A stretch of DNA of 64,000 bases from Sphingomonas montana (GCF_001956315.1 NZ_KV887143.1:215654-279653); one strand, 5' to 3'. Counted from the stretch's first letter, positions 1 through 10,499 are shown. The notes: generated by a model not told the origin, from the sequence alone. Translations and numbers: made by a program.

Positions 1-967
1 CGGCGTGCGGCGCTGGTCGTGGGAGATTTACTGGCTGACCGGCGGGATATTCTCCTGGCTGCTGGCGCCGTGGTTCTTTGTGAGCGTGCAGACCGCGGAT
101 CTGGGCGGCGTGTTGTCCGCCACGCCGGGGTCGGTGTGGGGCTGGTGTATCTTCTTCGGTGCCTTGTGGGGTTTTGGCGGGCTCACCTACGGGCTGACGA
201 TGCGCTATCTGGGCCTGTCGCTGGGCATGGCGGTGGTGCTGGGGCTGTCCACCGCGTTCGGCACGCTGCTGCCGCCGCTGGTGGCGGGCGATTTCCACGA
301 GAAGCTGATCGCCACGACCAGCGGCAACGTCATCCTGGCCGGCATCCTGTTGACGTTGCTCGGGATCGCGGTCGTCGCGCTGGCCGGGCGGATGAAGGAG
401 CGGGAGATGTCGCCCGAACATGCGCAGGCGGCGATCGCGGAGTTCGATTTCGCGCGTGGTATCCGCGTGGCGATCTTCTCGGGCATCATGTCGTCCTGCT
501 TCGCCTATGGCCTGGCCGCGGGTGAACCGGTGAAGGCGCTGTCGGCCGCGGCGGGCACCGGGCCGTTGTGAACAGGCCTGCCGGTGCTCTGCATCGTGTT
601 GCTGGGTGGCCTCGTCACCAACCTGGTCTGGTGTGCGATGCTGATCGTCCGCAACCGTTCGGCTGCGCAATGGGCGGACCGGGCGATGCCTCTGTCGCGC
701 AACTATCTGCTCTGCGCGATCGCGGGCATCGCCTGGTATTTCCAGTTCTTCTTCTACACGATGGGCGAAAGCCAGATGGGCCGGTTCGGCTTTTCCAGTT
801 GGACGCTGCACATGGCCAGCATCATCGTGTTCGGGACGCTGTGGGGCTTCGCGCTCCGCGAATGGAAGACGGCATCGGGCCGCACGCGCGCCACCGTGTG
901 GGCGGGCATCGCAATCCTGGTCGGCGCGACGATCGTAATCGGTTACGGCAACAAGCTGGCGGCTTGA
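1..967 (+). pseudogene. rhaT: RhaT-like L-rhamnose/proton symporter, 5'-truncated by the window, with an in-frame stop
   Basis: Inner-membrane sugar permease of the RhaT family. The reading frame is open from base 2 and runs to 967, with hydrophobic membrane segments throughout and family-like stretches such as GGIFSW, YGLTMRYLGLS and WYFQFFFYTMGES. The start lies upstream of the window; the GTG at 5 is internal. A TGA at 569-571 splits it into two pieces in the same frame (to 571, then from 572). The stop falls where recalled RhaT proteins have an aromatic residue after a Pro-Leu pair, so one TGG-to-TGA change would explain it. Nothing else in the downstream half looks decayed. Either a recent nonsense mutation or a sequence error; substrate assignment is by family only. 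Confidence 0.8.
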
Positions 968-1000
968 GGCGCGAAGGGCGGCAGGCGCTTCCCCTCGACC

Positions 1001-1093
1001 GTCATTCCGGCGGACGCTGGATTCCATTATTACTATGTGGGCTTCAGCCACGACCGTCGTGATAATGGATCCTGACTTCCGTCAGGATGACGG
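1001..1093. repeat. R1 palindromic repeat, inverted pair
   Basis: Two R1 copies facing each other between rhaT and tyrA. The right copy (1061-1093) has the core GGATCCTGAC, a short spacer and GTCAGGATGACGG; the left copy (about 1001-1030) is a diverged version reading GTCATTCC to TCCATTAT. R1 recurs near 8884, 18148-18379, 30255 and inside scfR at 46542. It may fold in RNA and lies between convergent genes. Confidence 0.75.
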
Positions 1094-1115
1094 TCTTGGA
1101 GTGAGCTCCCAGCTT

Positions 1116-2021
1116 TCAGTGCGCCCGGCCGAAATCCTCGCGCGGGTCGTCCTGTCCCTGTTCCACGATGCCGCGGCGGACGGCGCGGGTGCGCGAGAAC
1201 AGCTCGAAAAGCGTGTCGCCATCGCCCCAGCGGATCGCGCGTTGCAGCATCGTGACGTCTTCGGTCAGGCGTTGCAGGATCTCCAGCACCGCCTCCCGGT
1301 TGTTCAAAAACACGTCGCGCCACATGGTGGGGTCGGACGCGGCGATGCGGGTGAAATCGCGGAAGCCGCCGGCGGAATATTTGATGACCTCGCTCTCGGT
1401 CACCTGTTCGAGGTCCGATGCGGTGCCGACGATGCTGTAGGCGATGAGGTGTGGAACGTGGCTGGTCACCGCGAGGACGAGGTCGTGGTGGTGCGCGGTC
1501 ATCTCCTCGACCTGCGCGCCGAGCGATTCCCAGAAGGCGCGGACGCGTGCCGTCGCGACCGGGGGCGTGTCGGCGTCCGGCGTCAGGATGCACCAGCGGC
1601 CGGCGAACAAGGTCGCGAAGCCCGCGTCCGGGCCGCTGTTCTCCGTGCCTGCGACCGGATGGCCGGGGACGATCACGGCGTCGGGCAGGGCGGCGCGGAG
1701 GGCGGCGGCGACGCTGACCTTCGATCCGCCGACATCGCTGACGATCGCGTCGGCGGGCAGGTCCGCAGCGACGTCGGTTGCCGCCGCACCGATCGCGCCG
1801 ACGGGGACGCAGAGCAGCACGAGGTCGGCATCGAGCACCGCGGTGCCGGCGAGATCGGTGATGTCGTGGGCAAAGCCGAGGTCGCGCGCGCGGGCGCGGA
1901 CCGCGGGGTCGGCATCATGGCCGGTGACGCGCACCGTCGGCAGGTTCGCGCGGATCGCGCGCGCGACCGACGATCCGATCAGCCCGAGGCCGATGACGGC
2001 GACGCGCGCGAACGGCAGCAT
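1116..2021 (-). CDS. tyrA: Prephenate/arogenate dehydrogenase family protein
   Basis: Oxidative decarboxylation step of tyrosine synthesis, NAD(P)-dependent and cytosolic. The 301-residue protein begins with a Rossmann fold, GLGLIG at 11-16, and carries the family signatures GHPVAGTE at 120-127 and a His-rich stretch AHHHD at 176-180 followed by TSHVPHL. Size is typical of the monofunctional alphaproteobacterial enzyme, with no fused chorismate mutase or ACT domain visible. Its ATG overlaps the hisC stop by one base (TGATG), so the two are translationally coupled and hisC is read first. Whether it prefers prephenate or arogenate cannot be read from the sequence. Confidence 0.93.
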   Translation of the reverse strand: MLPFARVAVIGLGLIGSSVARAIRANLPTVRVTGHDADPAVRARARDLGFAHDITDLAGTAVLDADLVLLCVPVGAIGAAATDVAADLPADAIVSDVGGSKVSVAAALRAALPDAVIVPGHPVAGTENSGPDAGFATLFAGRWCILTPDADTPPVATARVRAFWESLGAQVEEMTAHHHDLVLAVTSHVPHLIAYSIVGTASDLEQVTESEVIKYSAGGFRDFTRIAASDPTMWRDVFLNNREAVLEILQRLTEDVTMLQRAIRWGDGDTLFELFSRTRAVRRGIVEQGQDDPREDFGRAH

Positions 2022-3118
2022 CAGGCGGCCACGGCGGCGGCCAGGTCCGCGATGGCGGCGGCGACTCCGCGGGTCTCGTCTTCCGTGCCGATGGTGATGC
2101 GCAGCGCGTGCGGCAGGCCCTGCCCCGGCAGCCAGCGGACGATGTAGCCGCGTTCCATCAGCCCTTCGAACGCGGCCTGCGCGGTCAGCCGGCCTTCGAA
2201 CAGGATCAGCACGAAATTCGCCTCGCTCGGCACGGTGCGCAGGCCGTCGATCGCGTTCATCGCGGTGGCGAACCAGGCGCGCCAGGTGGCGTTGTGGTCG
2301 CGGCTGCGGTTGACGAACGTGTCGTCGCCCAGCGCCGCGACCGCCGCCGCCTGGCCTGCGGAGGTGACGTTGAACGGCGCGCGGATCTTGTGCAGCGCGG
2401 TGATGACCGGGGCAGGGCCGTAGCCCCAGCCGATCCGTTCCGCCGCCAGTCCGTGGATCTTGGAAAAGGTGCGCGTGACCAGCACGTTCGGCGCGCTGCG
2501 GGCGAGTTCCAGTGCACCATCGTCCGCGCCCGGTGCCAGATATTCGGCATAGGCCTGGTCGATCACGAGCAGGCAGTCGGTGGGCAGGCCGGCGTGCAGG
2601 CGGGCAATGTCGTGCCGGTCGTTGTAGGTGCCGGTCGGGTTGTTCGGGTTGGCGACGAACACCACGCGGGTCCGCGGGGTGACCGCGGCGAGCAGCGCGT
2701 CGATATCGGTCGCGTAGTCCGTGTCCGGGGCCACGACCAGCGTGGCACCGACGCGGCGGGCGGCGATTTCATAAACCGAGAAGCCGTAGCGGACCTGGAG
2801 CACCTCGTCGCCGACGCCGGCATAGGCGCCGGCCGCCAGATGCAGGATCTCGTCCGATCCGGTGCCGTAGATGACGCGCGCCGGATCAAGGTCGTATTTC
2901 GCGGCAAGCGCCTCGCGCAGCAGCGTCGCGCCGGCATCGGGGTAGCGATCGAGCGTGCCTGCCTCGGCGGCCCAGGCGGCGCGGGCCGGCGCGCCGGTGC
3001 CGAACGGATTCTCGTTTGACGACAATTTCGTCGCGCGGACGCCGCTGTCGGTGGTGGTGCGGCCCGGAAGATAGGGCGCGATCGCGTCGATCCAGGGCTT
3101 GGGAGCAGGTGCTGTCAT
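2021..3118 (-). CDS. hisC: Histidinol-phosphate / aromatic aminotransferase (HisC family)
   Basis: PLP-dependent class I/II aminotransferase of 365 residues. SNENP at 34-38, NPNNPTGT at 157-164 and the PLP lysine K220 in [19 protein letters not shown] are all present. HisC enzymes transaminate imidazole-acetol phosphate, and many also accept phenylpyruvate and 4-hydroxyphenylpyruvate. The tight coupling with tyrA and the absence of other his genes nearby suggest that in this setting it serves aromatic amino-acid synthesis at least in part. It is the first gene of the minus-strand pair and diverges from metX across a 228-base gap in which I see no recognisable regulatory element. Confidence 0.92.
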   Translation of the reverse strand: MTAPAPKPWIDAIAPYLPGRTTTDSGVRATKLSSNENPFGTGAPARAAWAAEAGTLDRYPDAGATLLREALAAKYDLDPARVIYGTGSDEILHLAAGAYAGVGDEVLQVRYGFSVYEIAARRVGATLVVAPDTDYATDIDALLAAVTPRTRVVFVANPNNPTGTYNDRHDIARLHAGLPTDCLLVIDQAYAEYLAPGADDGALELARSAPNVLVTRTFSKIHGLAAERIGWGYGPAPVITALHKIRAPFNVTSAGQAAAVAALGDDTFVNRSRDHNATWRAWFATAMNAIDGLRTVPSEANFVLILFEGRLTAQAAFEGLMERGYIVRWLPGQGLPHALRITIGTEDETRGVAAAIADLAAAVAA

Positions 3119-3270
3119 GCGCGCGGCGATAGCGGATCAAGGGAAGCTCGTCATGTCGAAGATCGAGGGGGCGGGCAAATTGGTCCTTTGGAGATGGCGC
3201 GTCTGTTGGTTGGGCGGTGCGACGTCGTGCGTTCGGTGTGGCGGCTGTCACATGCGTGGTGTCCAGCGCG

Positions 3271-3309
3271 GCCCCTACCCCGGTCCTCCGCCGGTTGGGG
3301 GGAGGGAGT
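3271..3309. repeat. R4-like C/G-run hairpin remnant upstream of metX
   Basis: A C-rich then G-rich stretch (CCCTACCCCGG then GGGGGGAGGG) resembling one arm pair of the R4 repeat seen at 5104, 10465, 47134 and 50460. It sits in the hisC/metX divergent gap. No SAM-II-like core is evident around it. Confidence 0.4.
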
Positions 3310-3346
3310 GATTGACTTGGGTGGGGTGCGCCCGTAGCGCGCAGGC

Positions 3347-4483
3347 ATGTCCGAGGATGCCCGTTTCGGCCTTTCGCGCGTCGTGACGCTGCCCGGGCCG
3401 TTCGCGCTGGACGGGGGTGCGGTGCTGGCTGCGGTCGATATCGCCTATGAGACTTATGGGGCGCTGAACGCCGATCGGTCGAACGCGGTGCTGATCTGTC
3501 ATGCGCTGACCGGCGATCATCATGTCGCGTCGGACCATCCGCGGACGGGGAAGCCCGGCTGGTGGACGCGGATGGTGGGGCCGGGGCGGCCGGTCGATCC
3601 GGCGCGGCATTTCATCGTGTGCGCCAACGTGCTGGGATCCTGCATGGGATCGTCCGGGCCGGCCAGCGTCGATCCGGCGACGGGCGCGCCTTACGCGATG
3701 CGGTTTCCGGTCATCACGCTGCGCGACATGGCGCGGGCGCAGGCGTTGCTGATGGATCATCTGGGCGTTCCCGTGCTGCTGGCCGCGGTCGGCGGGTCGA
3801 TGGGGGGGATGCAGGTGCTGGAATGGGCAGCGACCTATCCGGATCGGGTGCGGTCCGCGGTGGTGATCGCGTCCGCGGCGCGGCATAGCGCGCAGAATAT
3901 CGCGTTCCATGAAGTCGGGCGGCAGGCGATCATGGCGGACCCGAACTGGCGCGAGGGCAATTATTATGCGCCGGGCGACGTGGCCCCGACCGCCGGGCTG
4001 GCGGTGGCGCGGATGGCGGCGCACATCACCTATCTGTCGGAGGCCGGGCTGACGGAGAAGTTTGGGCGGCGCTTGCAGGCACGCGAAAGCAAGAGTTTCG
4101 GGTTCGACGCGGATTTCCAGGTCGAAAGCTATCTGCGCTATCAGGGGATCAGCTTCACCGACCGGTTCGATGCCAACAGCTACCTCTACATCACGCGGGC
4201 GATGGATTATTTCGACCTGGCCGAGGAGCATGGCGGGCGGCTGGCCAATGCGTTCGCCGGGTCGGCGACGCGGTTCTGCCTGGTGAGTTTCGACAGCGAC
4301 TGGCTGTACCCGACGGCGGAAAGCCGGGCGATCGTCCATGCGCTGAACGCAGGCGGCGCGGCGGCGAGCTTCGTCGAATTGTCGTCGCCGTTCGGGCATG
4401 ACGCGTTCCTGCTCGACGTGCCGGAACTGAACCGCGTCGTCGACGGGTTCCTGCGCGCTGTCGAAGCGGGGGGCGCGGCATGA
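3347..4483 (+). CDS. metX: Homoserine O-acyltransferase (MetX)
   Basis: Activates homoserine by O-acylation for methionine synthesis. The 378-residue alpha/beta-hydrolase has the nucleophile Ser151 in GGSMGG (149-154), Asp318 in SDWLYP and His351 in FGHDAFLLD, the full catalytic triad of the family. MetX proteins can use acetyl-CoA or succinyl-CoA, and the sequence alone does not settle which; acetyl is the default. No strong Shine-Dalgarno precedes the ATG, which was chosen because the family N-terminus starts just after it. The stop overlaps the metW start (ATGA), the usual metX-metW arrangement in alphaproteobacteria. Confidence 0.95.
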   Translation: MSEDARFGLSRVVTLPGPFALDGGAVLAAVDIAYETYGALNADRSNAVLICHALTGDHHVASDHPRTGKPGWWTRMVGPGRPVDPARHFIVCANVLGSCMGSSGPASVDPATGAPYAMRFPVITLRDMARAQALLMDHLGVPVLLAAVGGSMGGMQVLEWAATYPDRVRSAVVIASAARHSAQNIAFHEVGRQAIMADPNWREGNYYAPGDVAPTAGLAVARMAAHITYLSEAGLTEKFGRRLQARESKSFGFDADFQVESYLRYQGISFTDRFDANSYLYITRAMDYFDLAEEHGGRLANAFAGSATRFCLVSFDSDWLYPTAESRAIVHALNAGGAAASFVELSSPFGHDAFLLDVPELNRVVDGFLRAVEAGGAA

Positions 4484-5070
4484 CCGCGCTGCGCCCCGAT
4501 CTGGCGATCATCGCGGACAATGTCGCGCGGGGCGCGCGGGTGCTCGATATCGGATGCGGCGGGGGTGAGTTGATGGCCGTGCTGCGTGACCGGCAGGGGG
4601 CCGATGCGCGCGGGATCGAGATCGACGGGGCGAACGTGTCTGCGGCGGTCGCGCGCGGGCTGTCCGTGGTGCAGGGCGATGCCGATACCGACCTGTCGGC
4701 CTATCCCGACGCCAGTTTCGACCATGCGATCCTGAGCCAGACGTTGCAGACCGCGCGGCGGCCGGACCGCGTGCTGGACGAGCTGCTGCGCATCGGGCGG
4801 ACGGCGTTCGTGTCGTTCCCGAACTTCGCCTACTGGCGCGTGCGGTGGTCGCTGATGTGGGGCGGGCGGATGCCGGTGACGGCGGCGCTGCCGGTCAGCT
4901 GGTACGAGACGCAGGATATCCATCACCTGACGATCGACGATTTCCGGGCGTTCGTGGCGGCGCGGGGGATTGTTGTCGAGGAGGCGTGGTTTCTGGCCGG
5001 GTCGCGCAGGTGTTCGGCGGTGCAGGCGAATTTGCTGGCGGAGCATGCGGTGTTTTTGTTGCGGCGGTAG
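4480..5070 (+). CDS. metW: Methionine biosynthesis protein MetW
   Basis: A 196-residue SAM-methyltransferase-fold protein with motif I at [10 protein letters not shown] (21-30). It overlaps metX by four bases, so it is translated with it. In related bacteria MetW is needed for full homoserine acyltransferase activity and partners MetX; its own catalytic activity, if any, is not established. Length and position are typical. Confidence 0.92.
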   Translation: MTALRPDLAIIADNVARGARVLDIGCGGGELMAVLRDRQGADARGIEIDGANVSAAVARGLSVVQGDADTDLSAYPDASFDHAILSQTLQTARRPDRVLDELLRIGRTAFVSFPNFAYWRVRWSLMWGGRMPVTAALPVSWYETQDIHHLTIDDFRAFVAARGIVVEEAWFLAGSRRCSAVQANLLAEHAVFLLRR

Positions 5071-5103
5071 GTTGGGTTTGGGACGTTGGTCGTCTCAAGC
5101 CAC

Positions 5104-5203
5104 CGCCCCTCTCCCCAGCCCTCTCCCCGGAGGGGAGAGGGGGCCCTGTTGCTCTGCCTACTTAGCCCTCGCCCCCTTGGGGGAGAGGGTTGGGAGAGGG
5201 GGT
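5104..5203. repeat. R4 repeat (CCCTCTCCCC / GGGGAGAGGG) double hairpin
   Basis: Two adjacent inverted repeats of C-runs and G-runs between the convergent metW and pheT genes. Each can form a strong GC hairpin, so the element may act as a bidirectional transcription barrier, but no long T-run follows. Same family as the elements at 47134 and 50460. Confidence 0.65.
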
Positions 5204-5235
5204 CGCTTCACTAGATGGAGTTCATTTTGTGAAGC

Positions 5236-7593
5236 TCAGCGCAACTTCGCACCGACCTTGGTTGCCGCCGCCACCACCTTGTCGGCGATCATGGTTAGAT
5301 CCGCGTCGGTGAAGCTCTTGTCGTTAGGTTGCAGCGTGACCTCGACGGCCACCGAGAGGTCGCCGTCGGGGAGGACGAAGCGGTCGAAGATGCGGGCATC
5401 GACGATGGCGGTCTTGTCCGCGCCGCGTACGGCACGGACGAGGTCGTCGGCGATCAGCGTGGGGGCGACGACGAAGGCGAAGTCGCGGCGGACGGGCTGG
5501 AGCGCGGGGGGTGCGAAGCCGGGGCGGACGGGGCCGGTGCCGCGTTTCTGCGGCACGGCGTCGAGGTAGATTTCGCCAGCGACCGCGCTGCCGTCGAGAC
5601 CCATCGCGCGGGCGGTGGCGGGGTGAAGTTCGCCGAATTCCGCGAGGATCGTCTTCGGGCCGAGCCGGAGCGTCGCGGAGCGGCCGGGGTGGTAGACCGG
5701 CGAGACGGCTGCCATCACCTGAAGCCGGTCGACCGGCACGCCGGCGGCGGCGAGGAGCGCCAGCGCCTCAGCCTTGGCATCGTAGGCGTCGAAGGTAGCG
5801 GGCTTGCCGTCGCGCCAGTCGCGCCGTGCGCGGTCGCCCATCAGGACGAAGCCGAGCGTGGCGCGCTCGCCGTCCCCCAGATAGCGCCGGCCGACCTCGA
5901 ACAGTCGGATCGTGGCGGCACCGCGATCGGCGTTGCGCTTCGCGGCGGACAGGAGGCCGGGGAGCATCGAGGGGCGCATGATCTTTAGCGCCTCGCTGAT
6001 CGGATTGGTGAGCGCCCAGGCTCCACCGCCGAACGCGTCGGCCTCGGCCTGCGCGATGAAGCTCCAGGTCACCGCTTCGTTCATGCCGCGCGCGGCGGCC
6101 GTGCGGCGGACCCGGCGTTCCAGCAGTTGCACGGGTGTGGCGGTGGGCTGCGCGACGCCGTCGACGCGCGGCAGGGGGGTGGACTCGAGCATGTCGAGCC
6201 CCTCTATCCGGACGACTTCCTCGACCAGATCGGCCGGGCCGTCGATATCGCGCCGCCAACTGGGTACGCGCACGTTCCAGGCCGCGTCGACGCCGAAGCC
6301 GAGCGCGGTCAGAATACGGCGCTGGCGATCGGGCGGGACGGCCATGCCGGCAAGGCGCAGGCAGAGCGTTGGATCGTGCGCGATCACGCGGATCCCTTCT
6401 GGCGGGGTGCCGGCCCTGACCACGTCCGACGCCTCGCCGCCGCAAATCTGACGGATCAGGTCGGTCGCGATGGCGAGGCCGTCGTCGAGGAATTGCGGAT
6501 CGACGCCGCGTTCGAACCGGGTGCGCGCGTCGCTGGTGAGCGCCAGAGCCTGGCCGGTCCGGGCGATCGTGGTCGGTTCGAACCAGGCGCATTCGACGAC
6601 GATATCGGTGGTGTCCGCCGAGACGCCGGAATGCAGCCCGCCCATGATGCCGCCGATGTCGTGGACGGTCGTGTCGTCGGCGATGACGGTCATCGCCGGG
6701 GTGAGCGCATAGTCGCGGCCGTTGAGCGCGGTCAGCGTCTCGCCGGCCGCGGCCTTGCGCGCGACCAGCCCGCCCTGAAGCTTGGCCAGATCGTAGACGT
6801 GGAGCGGACGCCCATGATCGAGCATGACATAGTTGGTGATATCGACCAGCGCGGAGATCGGGCGTTGGCCGACCGCGGTCAGCCGGCGCGCCATCCAGTC
6901 GGGGGCGGCACCGTTCGCGACGCCGCGCACGACGCGGCCGTAGAGCGCGGGGCAGCCGTCGGGATCGTCGGTGCGGATCGCGATCGGGCAGGGGAAGGCG
7001 GGCTTGATCGTGGGGACGATCAACGATTTCAGCGTGCCGAGCCCGGCGGCGGCGAGATCGCGCGCGATGCCGCGCACGCCCATGCAATCCTGGCGGTTGG
7101 GGGTGATCGCGACGTCGATCACCGGGTCGCTCAATTGCGCATAGTCGGCGTAGGAGGTGCCGACCGGCGCGTCGTCGGCCAGTTCCAGGATGCCGTCATG
7201 CGCGTCGGACAGCAGCAGTTCGCGCGCCGAACACATCATGCCGCGCGATTCGACACCGCGGATCGCCGCGACCTTCAGCGTGACGTCGATGCCGGGCACA
7301 TAGGTGCCGGGCGCGCCGAACACGCCGACCAGGCCGGCACGCGCATTGGGCGCGCCGCAGACGACCTGCAGCGGTTCCGGCCCGCCGGCGTCGACCGACA
7401 GGATCTGCAGCTTGTCGGCCTGCGGATGCGGGGCGGCGGTGAGGATGCGGGCGATCAGGAAGGGCGCCAGTTTTGCGGCGGGATCGTCGATCCCTTCCAC
7501 CTCCAGCCCGATCGCGGTCAGCCGTTCGGCCACCTGTTCGGCGGTGGCGTCGGTATCGAGATGGTCCTTGAGCCAGGACAATGTGAACTTCAT
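5236..7593 (-). CDS. pheT: Phenylalanine--tRNA ligase beta subunit
   Basis: Beta chain of the heterotetrameric PheRS that charges tRNA-Phe. The start is placed at the ATG beginning [12 protein letters not shown], the conserved N-terminus; the frame stays open a further 53 codons upstream but only into pheS. The resulting 785-residue protein shows, in order, the EMAPII-like tRNA-binding domain (about 40-150), the B3/B4 editing region, B5 (about 400-470) and the C-terminal anticodon-binding FDX-ACB domain ending near residue 785. Its ATG overlaps the pheS stop (ATGA), so the two subunits are translationally coupled. Confidence 0.97.
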   Translation of the reverse strand: MKFTLSWLKDHLDTDATAEQVAERLTAIGLEVEGIDDPAAKLAPFLIARILTAAPHPQADKLQILSVDAGGPEPLQVVCGAPNARAGLVGVFGAPGTYVPGIDVTLKVAAIRGVESRGMMCSARELLLSDAHDGILELADDAPVGTSYADYAQLSDPVIDVAITPNRQDCMGVRGIARDLAAAGLGTLKSLIVPTIKPAFPCPIAIRTDDPDGCPALYGRVVRGVANGAAPDWMARRLTAVGQRPISALVDITNYVMLDHGRPLHVYDLAKLQGGLVARKAAAGETLTALNGRDYALTPAMTVIADDTTVHDIGGIMGGLHSGVSADTTDIVVECAWFEPTTIARTGQALALTSDARTRFERGVDPQFLDDGLAIATDLIRQICGGEASDVVRAGTPPEGIRVIAHDPTLCLRLAGMAVPPDRQRRILTALGFGVDAAWNVRVPSWRRDIDGPADLVEEVVRIEGLDMLESTPLPRVDGVAQPTATPVQLLERRVRRTAAARGMNEAVTWSFIAQAEADAFGGGAWALTNPISEALKIMRPSMLPGLLSAAKRNADRGAATIRLFEVGRRYLGDGERATLGFVLMGDRARRDWRDGKPATFDAYDAKAEALALLAAAGVPVDRLQVMAAVSPVYHPGRSATLRLGPKTILAEFGELHPATARAMGLDGSAVAGEIYLDAVPQKRGTGPVRPGFAPPALQPVRRDFAFVVAPTLIADDLVRAVRGADKTAIVDARIFDRFVLPDGDLSVAVEVTLQPNDKSFTDADLTMIADKVVAAATKVGAKLR

Positions 7594-8762
7594 GCCGATA
7601 TCCCCCCGGACAGCGTCGGCATGTCGAGCGCCGCGAATCCGTAATGGCGCAACCAGCGCAGGTCGCCGTCGAAGAAGGGACGCAGATCGTCCATTCCATA
7701 TTTGAGCATCGCGAGCCGATCGATGCCGCAGCCGAAGGCGAAACCCTGCCATTCGGCCGGATCAAGTCCGCAGGCGGCGATCACCTTCGGATGGACCATG
7801 CCGGAACCGAGGATTTCCATCCAGCCGCCGCCGGCTGCATCACCCCCGCCGCCGATCACGCGGCGGCCCTTTTCCCAGGTGAATCCGACGTCCACTTCGG
7901 CCGAGGGTTCGGTGAAGGGGAAATAGCTCGGGCGCAGGCGCAGGACGATGTCGCCCCGTTCGAAATAGGCCTTCACGAAGGTTTCGAGCGTCCATTTCAG
8001 ATGGCCCATCGTGATGCCGCGATCGATCACGAGACCCTCGACCTGATGGAACATCGGCGTGTGGGTGGCGTCGCTGTCCGATCGGTAGGTGCGGCCGGGT
8101 GCGATGATGCGGATGGGGGGCTGCTGGCCGAGCATCGTGCGGATCTGGACGGGTGAGGTATGGGTGCGGAGGAGCATTCGCGGCCCTGCGGGCGCAGATG
8201 CTTCTCCGGCCGGCGACGCGGACTCCGCGCCGTCCGACGACGGGCTTTGCCCGGCGTGCGCCTCTGCCTGCCCGCCGACCCGCTCGACATAGAATGTATC
8301 GTGCATCGCCCGCGCCGGGTGCGTCTCGGGAATGTTGAGAGCGCTGAAATTGTGCCAGTCGTCCTCGATCTCGGGGCCGGTCGCGACCGCGAAACCCAGG
8401 TCGGCGAAGATTTCGGCCAGTTCGTCCATGACCTGGGCGACCGGGTGGACCGAGCCGGCCGGGGGAAGCGCCACAGGCAAGGTCAGGTCGAGCCGTTCGG
8501 TAGCGAGCCGGGCATCGAGCGCCTGTGTATCAAGCAGCGCCTTGCGATCCGCGATCGCGGTGGTCACCGCTTCGCGCAGGCCGTGGATGGCCGGCCCTTG
8601 TACCAGGCGTTCCTCGGGGGTCAGCTTGCCCATGGTCTTCAGGAGCGCGGTGATGCTGCCGCTCTTGCCGAGTGCCGCGACGCGGATGGCCTCCAACGCT
8701 GCGGCGTCGGCGGTCGCCACCTCGGCCAGCAGGGCGGCCTTCTGTTGTTCGATATCGTCCAC
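7590..8762 (-). CDS. pheS: Phenylalanine--tRNA ligase alpha subunit, with an unusual insert
   Basis: Catalytic alpha chain of PheRS, 390 residues from a GTG start at 8762 ([12 protein letters not shown]), which matches the family N-terminus better than the upstream in-frame ATG at 8837. The N-terminal coiled coil is followed by the class II catalytic core, including [14 protein letters not shown] (motif 2 region) and the C-terminal [13 protein letters not shown] (motif 3). Between DTFYVE and LLRTHTSP, where relatives have only a few residues, this protein carries about 30 extra residues rich in Ala, Ser, Gly and Glu (roughly 161-196). The insert keeps frame and lies at a surface-type loop, so the enzyme is probably active. 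First gene of pheS-pheT; unlike many bacteria it is not adjacent to rpmI-rplT. Confidence 0.95.
   Translation of the reverse strand: MDDIEQQKAALLAEVATADAAALEAIRVAALGKSGSITALLKTMGKLTPEERLVQGPAIHGLREAVTTAIADRKALLDTQALDARLATERLDLTLPVALPPAGSVHPVAQVMDELAEIFADLGFAVATGPEIEDDWHNFSALNIPETHPARAMHDTFYVERVGGQAEAHAGQSPSSDGAESASPAGEASAPAGPRMLLRTHTSPVQIRTMLGQQPPIRIIAPGRTYRSDSDATHTPMFHQVEGLVIDRGITMGHLKWTLETFVKAYFERGDIVLRLRPSYFPFTEPSAEVDVGFTWEKGRRVIGGGGDAAGGGWMEILGSGMVHPKVIAACGLDPAEWQGFAFGCGIDRLAMLKYGMDDLRPFFDGDLRWLRHYGFAALDMPTLSGGISA
8175..8280 (-). repeat. Low-complexity in-frame insertion within pheS
   Basis: This stretch encodes an Ala/Ser/Gly/Glu-rich peptide absent from the core fold. Its centre is a near-perfect palindrome (CGCGGAGTCCGCG). 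Composition and palindromy suggest a repeat-derived insertion like those in scfR and bioB, but I found no second copy in this window. Confidence 0.5.
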
Positions 8763-9150
8763 GCATCGCCCTTTCACGGTCCCGCCGCGCCGGGCGTCGT
8801 TGCGGAACCCGTAGTCGGGCGGCGGGGGGTGGATCAAGCGTCGTGGCGGATGGGATGGTGAGTGACCGGAGGAACTACCCCCTCATGCGTCATCCTGACC
8901 TCCGTCAGGACGATGGGGAAGGCAGCGGTGCCTAGCCGTCAATTCTCGCGTAAGCTCTGGCGGTCGAAATGTCTCGACGCTTCGCGGCATTCGCAGCCTG
9001 GATCGACCAACCGAAGCTTTGCCGGGACGAGTAGAAAATGCCGCGAAATGGGCGTTCAGCTCACCGCAAGGCAGGATCAGACGACCGCGGGATGCTTTGC
9101 CAACACCAGATCATCGGATAGCTCAAACCCAACAGCGAGCGAGACCACGC
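8763..9150. other. Intergenic region upstream of pheS and the CHAP gene, with one R1 repeat
   Basis: This 388-base gap separates divergent genes and should hold both promoters. An R1 copy lies at about 8884-8914 (TCATCCTGACC then GTCAGGACGATGG). The remainder shows no ORF with coding character and no recognisable attenuator; I could not pick a convincing promoter. Confidence 0.5.
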
Positions 9151-9708
9151 ATGACCAAAACTACCCGGAACGCAGTTGGTTTCATCGCGCTGCTTTTTTT
9201 CGCGATGACGCCCGCTGCGGCGGAGGCCAAGAGCTTCGGCTGGCAGTGCGTGCCGTTCGCACGGATGTTTTCGGGCGTGAACCTGTTCGGCAATGCCTTC
9301 ACCTGGTGGAATGGCGCGATCGGCAAATATGATCGCGGCACGGCGCCGAAGGCGGGCGCGGTGCTGGTGTTCAAGGCAACCGGCGCGATGCGCGTCGGCC
9401 ATGTCGCGACGGTCAGCAAGATCGTCAGCGACCGCATCATCAAGGTGACGCACGCCAACTGGTCGCTCATCAACGGCCACCGCGGACAGGTCGAGAACGA
9501 CGTCACGGTGATCGACGCGTCGCCGGCCAACGACTGGAGCCAGGTCAAGGTCTGGTACGCGCCGATCAAGTCGATCGGGATCAAGGCCTATCCGGTCTAC
9601 GGCTTCATCTACGGCGGCAAGGCGCTGGTCAAGGCGGCCAGCGACGTCGCGAACGACGTGAGCGCCAAGGCCGACGTCGCACAGGGCAGCGAGAAGAGCG
9701 CCGCCTGA
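9151..9708 (+). CDS. Secreted CHAP-domain protein (putative peptidoglycan amidase/endopeptidase)
   Basis: A 185-residue exported protein. The start at 9151 gives a clean Sec signal peptide (basic MTKTTRN, hydrophobic core, cleavage near AAAEA at 22-26); the frame is open further upstream without a signal. The mature part fits the CHAP fold, with Cys33 in QCVPFAR, His84 in GHVATVSK and Asn103 in HANWS as the expected triad. CHAP enzymes cleave peptidoglycan peptides. It is monocistronic, and its C-terminus is a Lys/Ala-rich tail without a recognised wall-binding domain. Confidence 0.82.
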   Translation: MTKTTRNAVGFIALLFFAMTPAAAEAKSFGWQCVPFARMFSGVNLFGNAFTWWNGAIGKYDRGTAPKAGAVLVFKATGAMRVGHVATVSKIVSDRIIKVTHANWSLINGHRGQVENDVTVIDASPANDWSQVKVWYAPIKSIGIKAYPVYGFIYGGKALVKAASDVANDVSAKADVAQGSEKSAA

Positions 9709-9784
9709 TTACCGCCATCCCGATCGCAGGCGCCGCGATCGCGCTTGCGACACGCCGCCCGGCCGACCTATAGGCCGGGACGAT

Positions 9785-10447
9785 ATGGTTCCCTTTTCGT
9801 TCTGTGGCCACGATCTGATGGCCTTGCCCCAGGGGGCGCTGTTCTGGCCGGCACGCCGCGCGCTGCTTGTCGCCGACCTGCATTTCGAGAAGGCGAGCTG
9901 GTTCGCGCGGTTCGGGCAATTGCTGCCGCCGTATGATTCGATCGCGACGCTGGCGGACCTGACTGCGCTGGTCGCCGCGACGGGCGCGGTGGAGATCTGG
10001 TGCCTGGGCGACAGTTTCCACGACGTGGCGGGGTGCGAGCGGTTGCCGGCGCAGGCGCGGGCGAGCCTGCGCGCGCTGACGGAGGCGACGCGTTGGGTCT
10101 GGATCACGGGCAACCATGACCGGCAGGTCGCCGACCATTGCGGCGGCGAGGTGGTGGACGAGGTCATGGTCGACGGGCTGGTGCTGCGCCACGAGGCCGA
10201 TCCGCGCGAGCGGCGGCCGGAACTGTCGGGGCATTTCCATCCCAAGCTGCGCGTCACGGTGCGCGGACGGCGGATCGCGCGGCGATGCTTCGTGGCGACG
10301 GAGACCAAGCTGATCCTGCCGGCGTTCGGCGCGCTGACGGGGGGGCTGGATGCGGGCCACCCGGAAATCTGCCGCGCACTGGGTGCGCCGGGGCAGGCAC
10401 TGGTGCCGGTCGCGGACCGGATGCTGCGGTTTCCGCTGGCGGCTTGA
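9785..10447 (+). CDS. pdeM: Ligase-associated DNA damage response endonuclease PdeM
   Basis: Calcineurin-like metallophosphoesterase of 220 residues. The metal-binding motifs are in order: DLHFEK (31-36), GD at 75-76, GNHD at 109-112, His136 and GHFHPK (149-154). This architecture matches PdeM, which is usually encoded with an Lhr-type helicase and an ATP-dependent DNA ligase in a DNA-repair cluster. Those partners are not in this window, so here it stands alone beside a convergent SixA/DinG pair. The nuclease assignment follows the family. Confidence 0.85.
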   Translation: MVPFSFCGHDLMALPQGALFWPARRALLVADLHFEKASWFARFGQLLPPYDSIATLADLTALVAATGAVEIWCLGDSFHDVAGCERLPAQARASLRALTEATRWVWITGNHDRQVADHCGGEVVDEVMVDGLVLRHEADPRERRPELSGHFHPKLRVTVRGRRIARRCFVATETKLILPAFGALTGGLDAGHPEICRALGAPGQALVPVADRMLRFPLAA

Positions 10448-10464
10448 AGCTTTGCCCTACTTAG

Positions 10465-10487
10465 CCCTCCCCCCGGTGGGGGGAGGG
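10465..10487. terminator. GC hairpin between convergent pdeM and sixA
   Basis: CCCTCCCCCC pairs with GGGGGGAGGG around a three-base loop, a short R4-type hairpin. It lies between convergent genes and may end transcription in both directions, though the flanking T-runs are weak. Confidence 0.5.
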
Positions 10488-10499
10488 GGTTCGGTTGGA

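Noticed and set aside
569..571. TGA in the RhaT-like gene read as selenocysteine
   Set aside because: No SECIS-like hairpin was evident just downstream, and relatives have an aromatic residue, not cysteine, at this site.
3119..3346. SAM riboswitch upstream of metX
   Set aside because: I looked for the SAM-II layout common upstream of metX in alphaproteobacteria and saw no such core in the gap.
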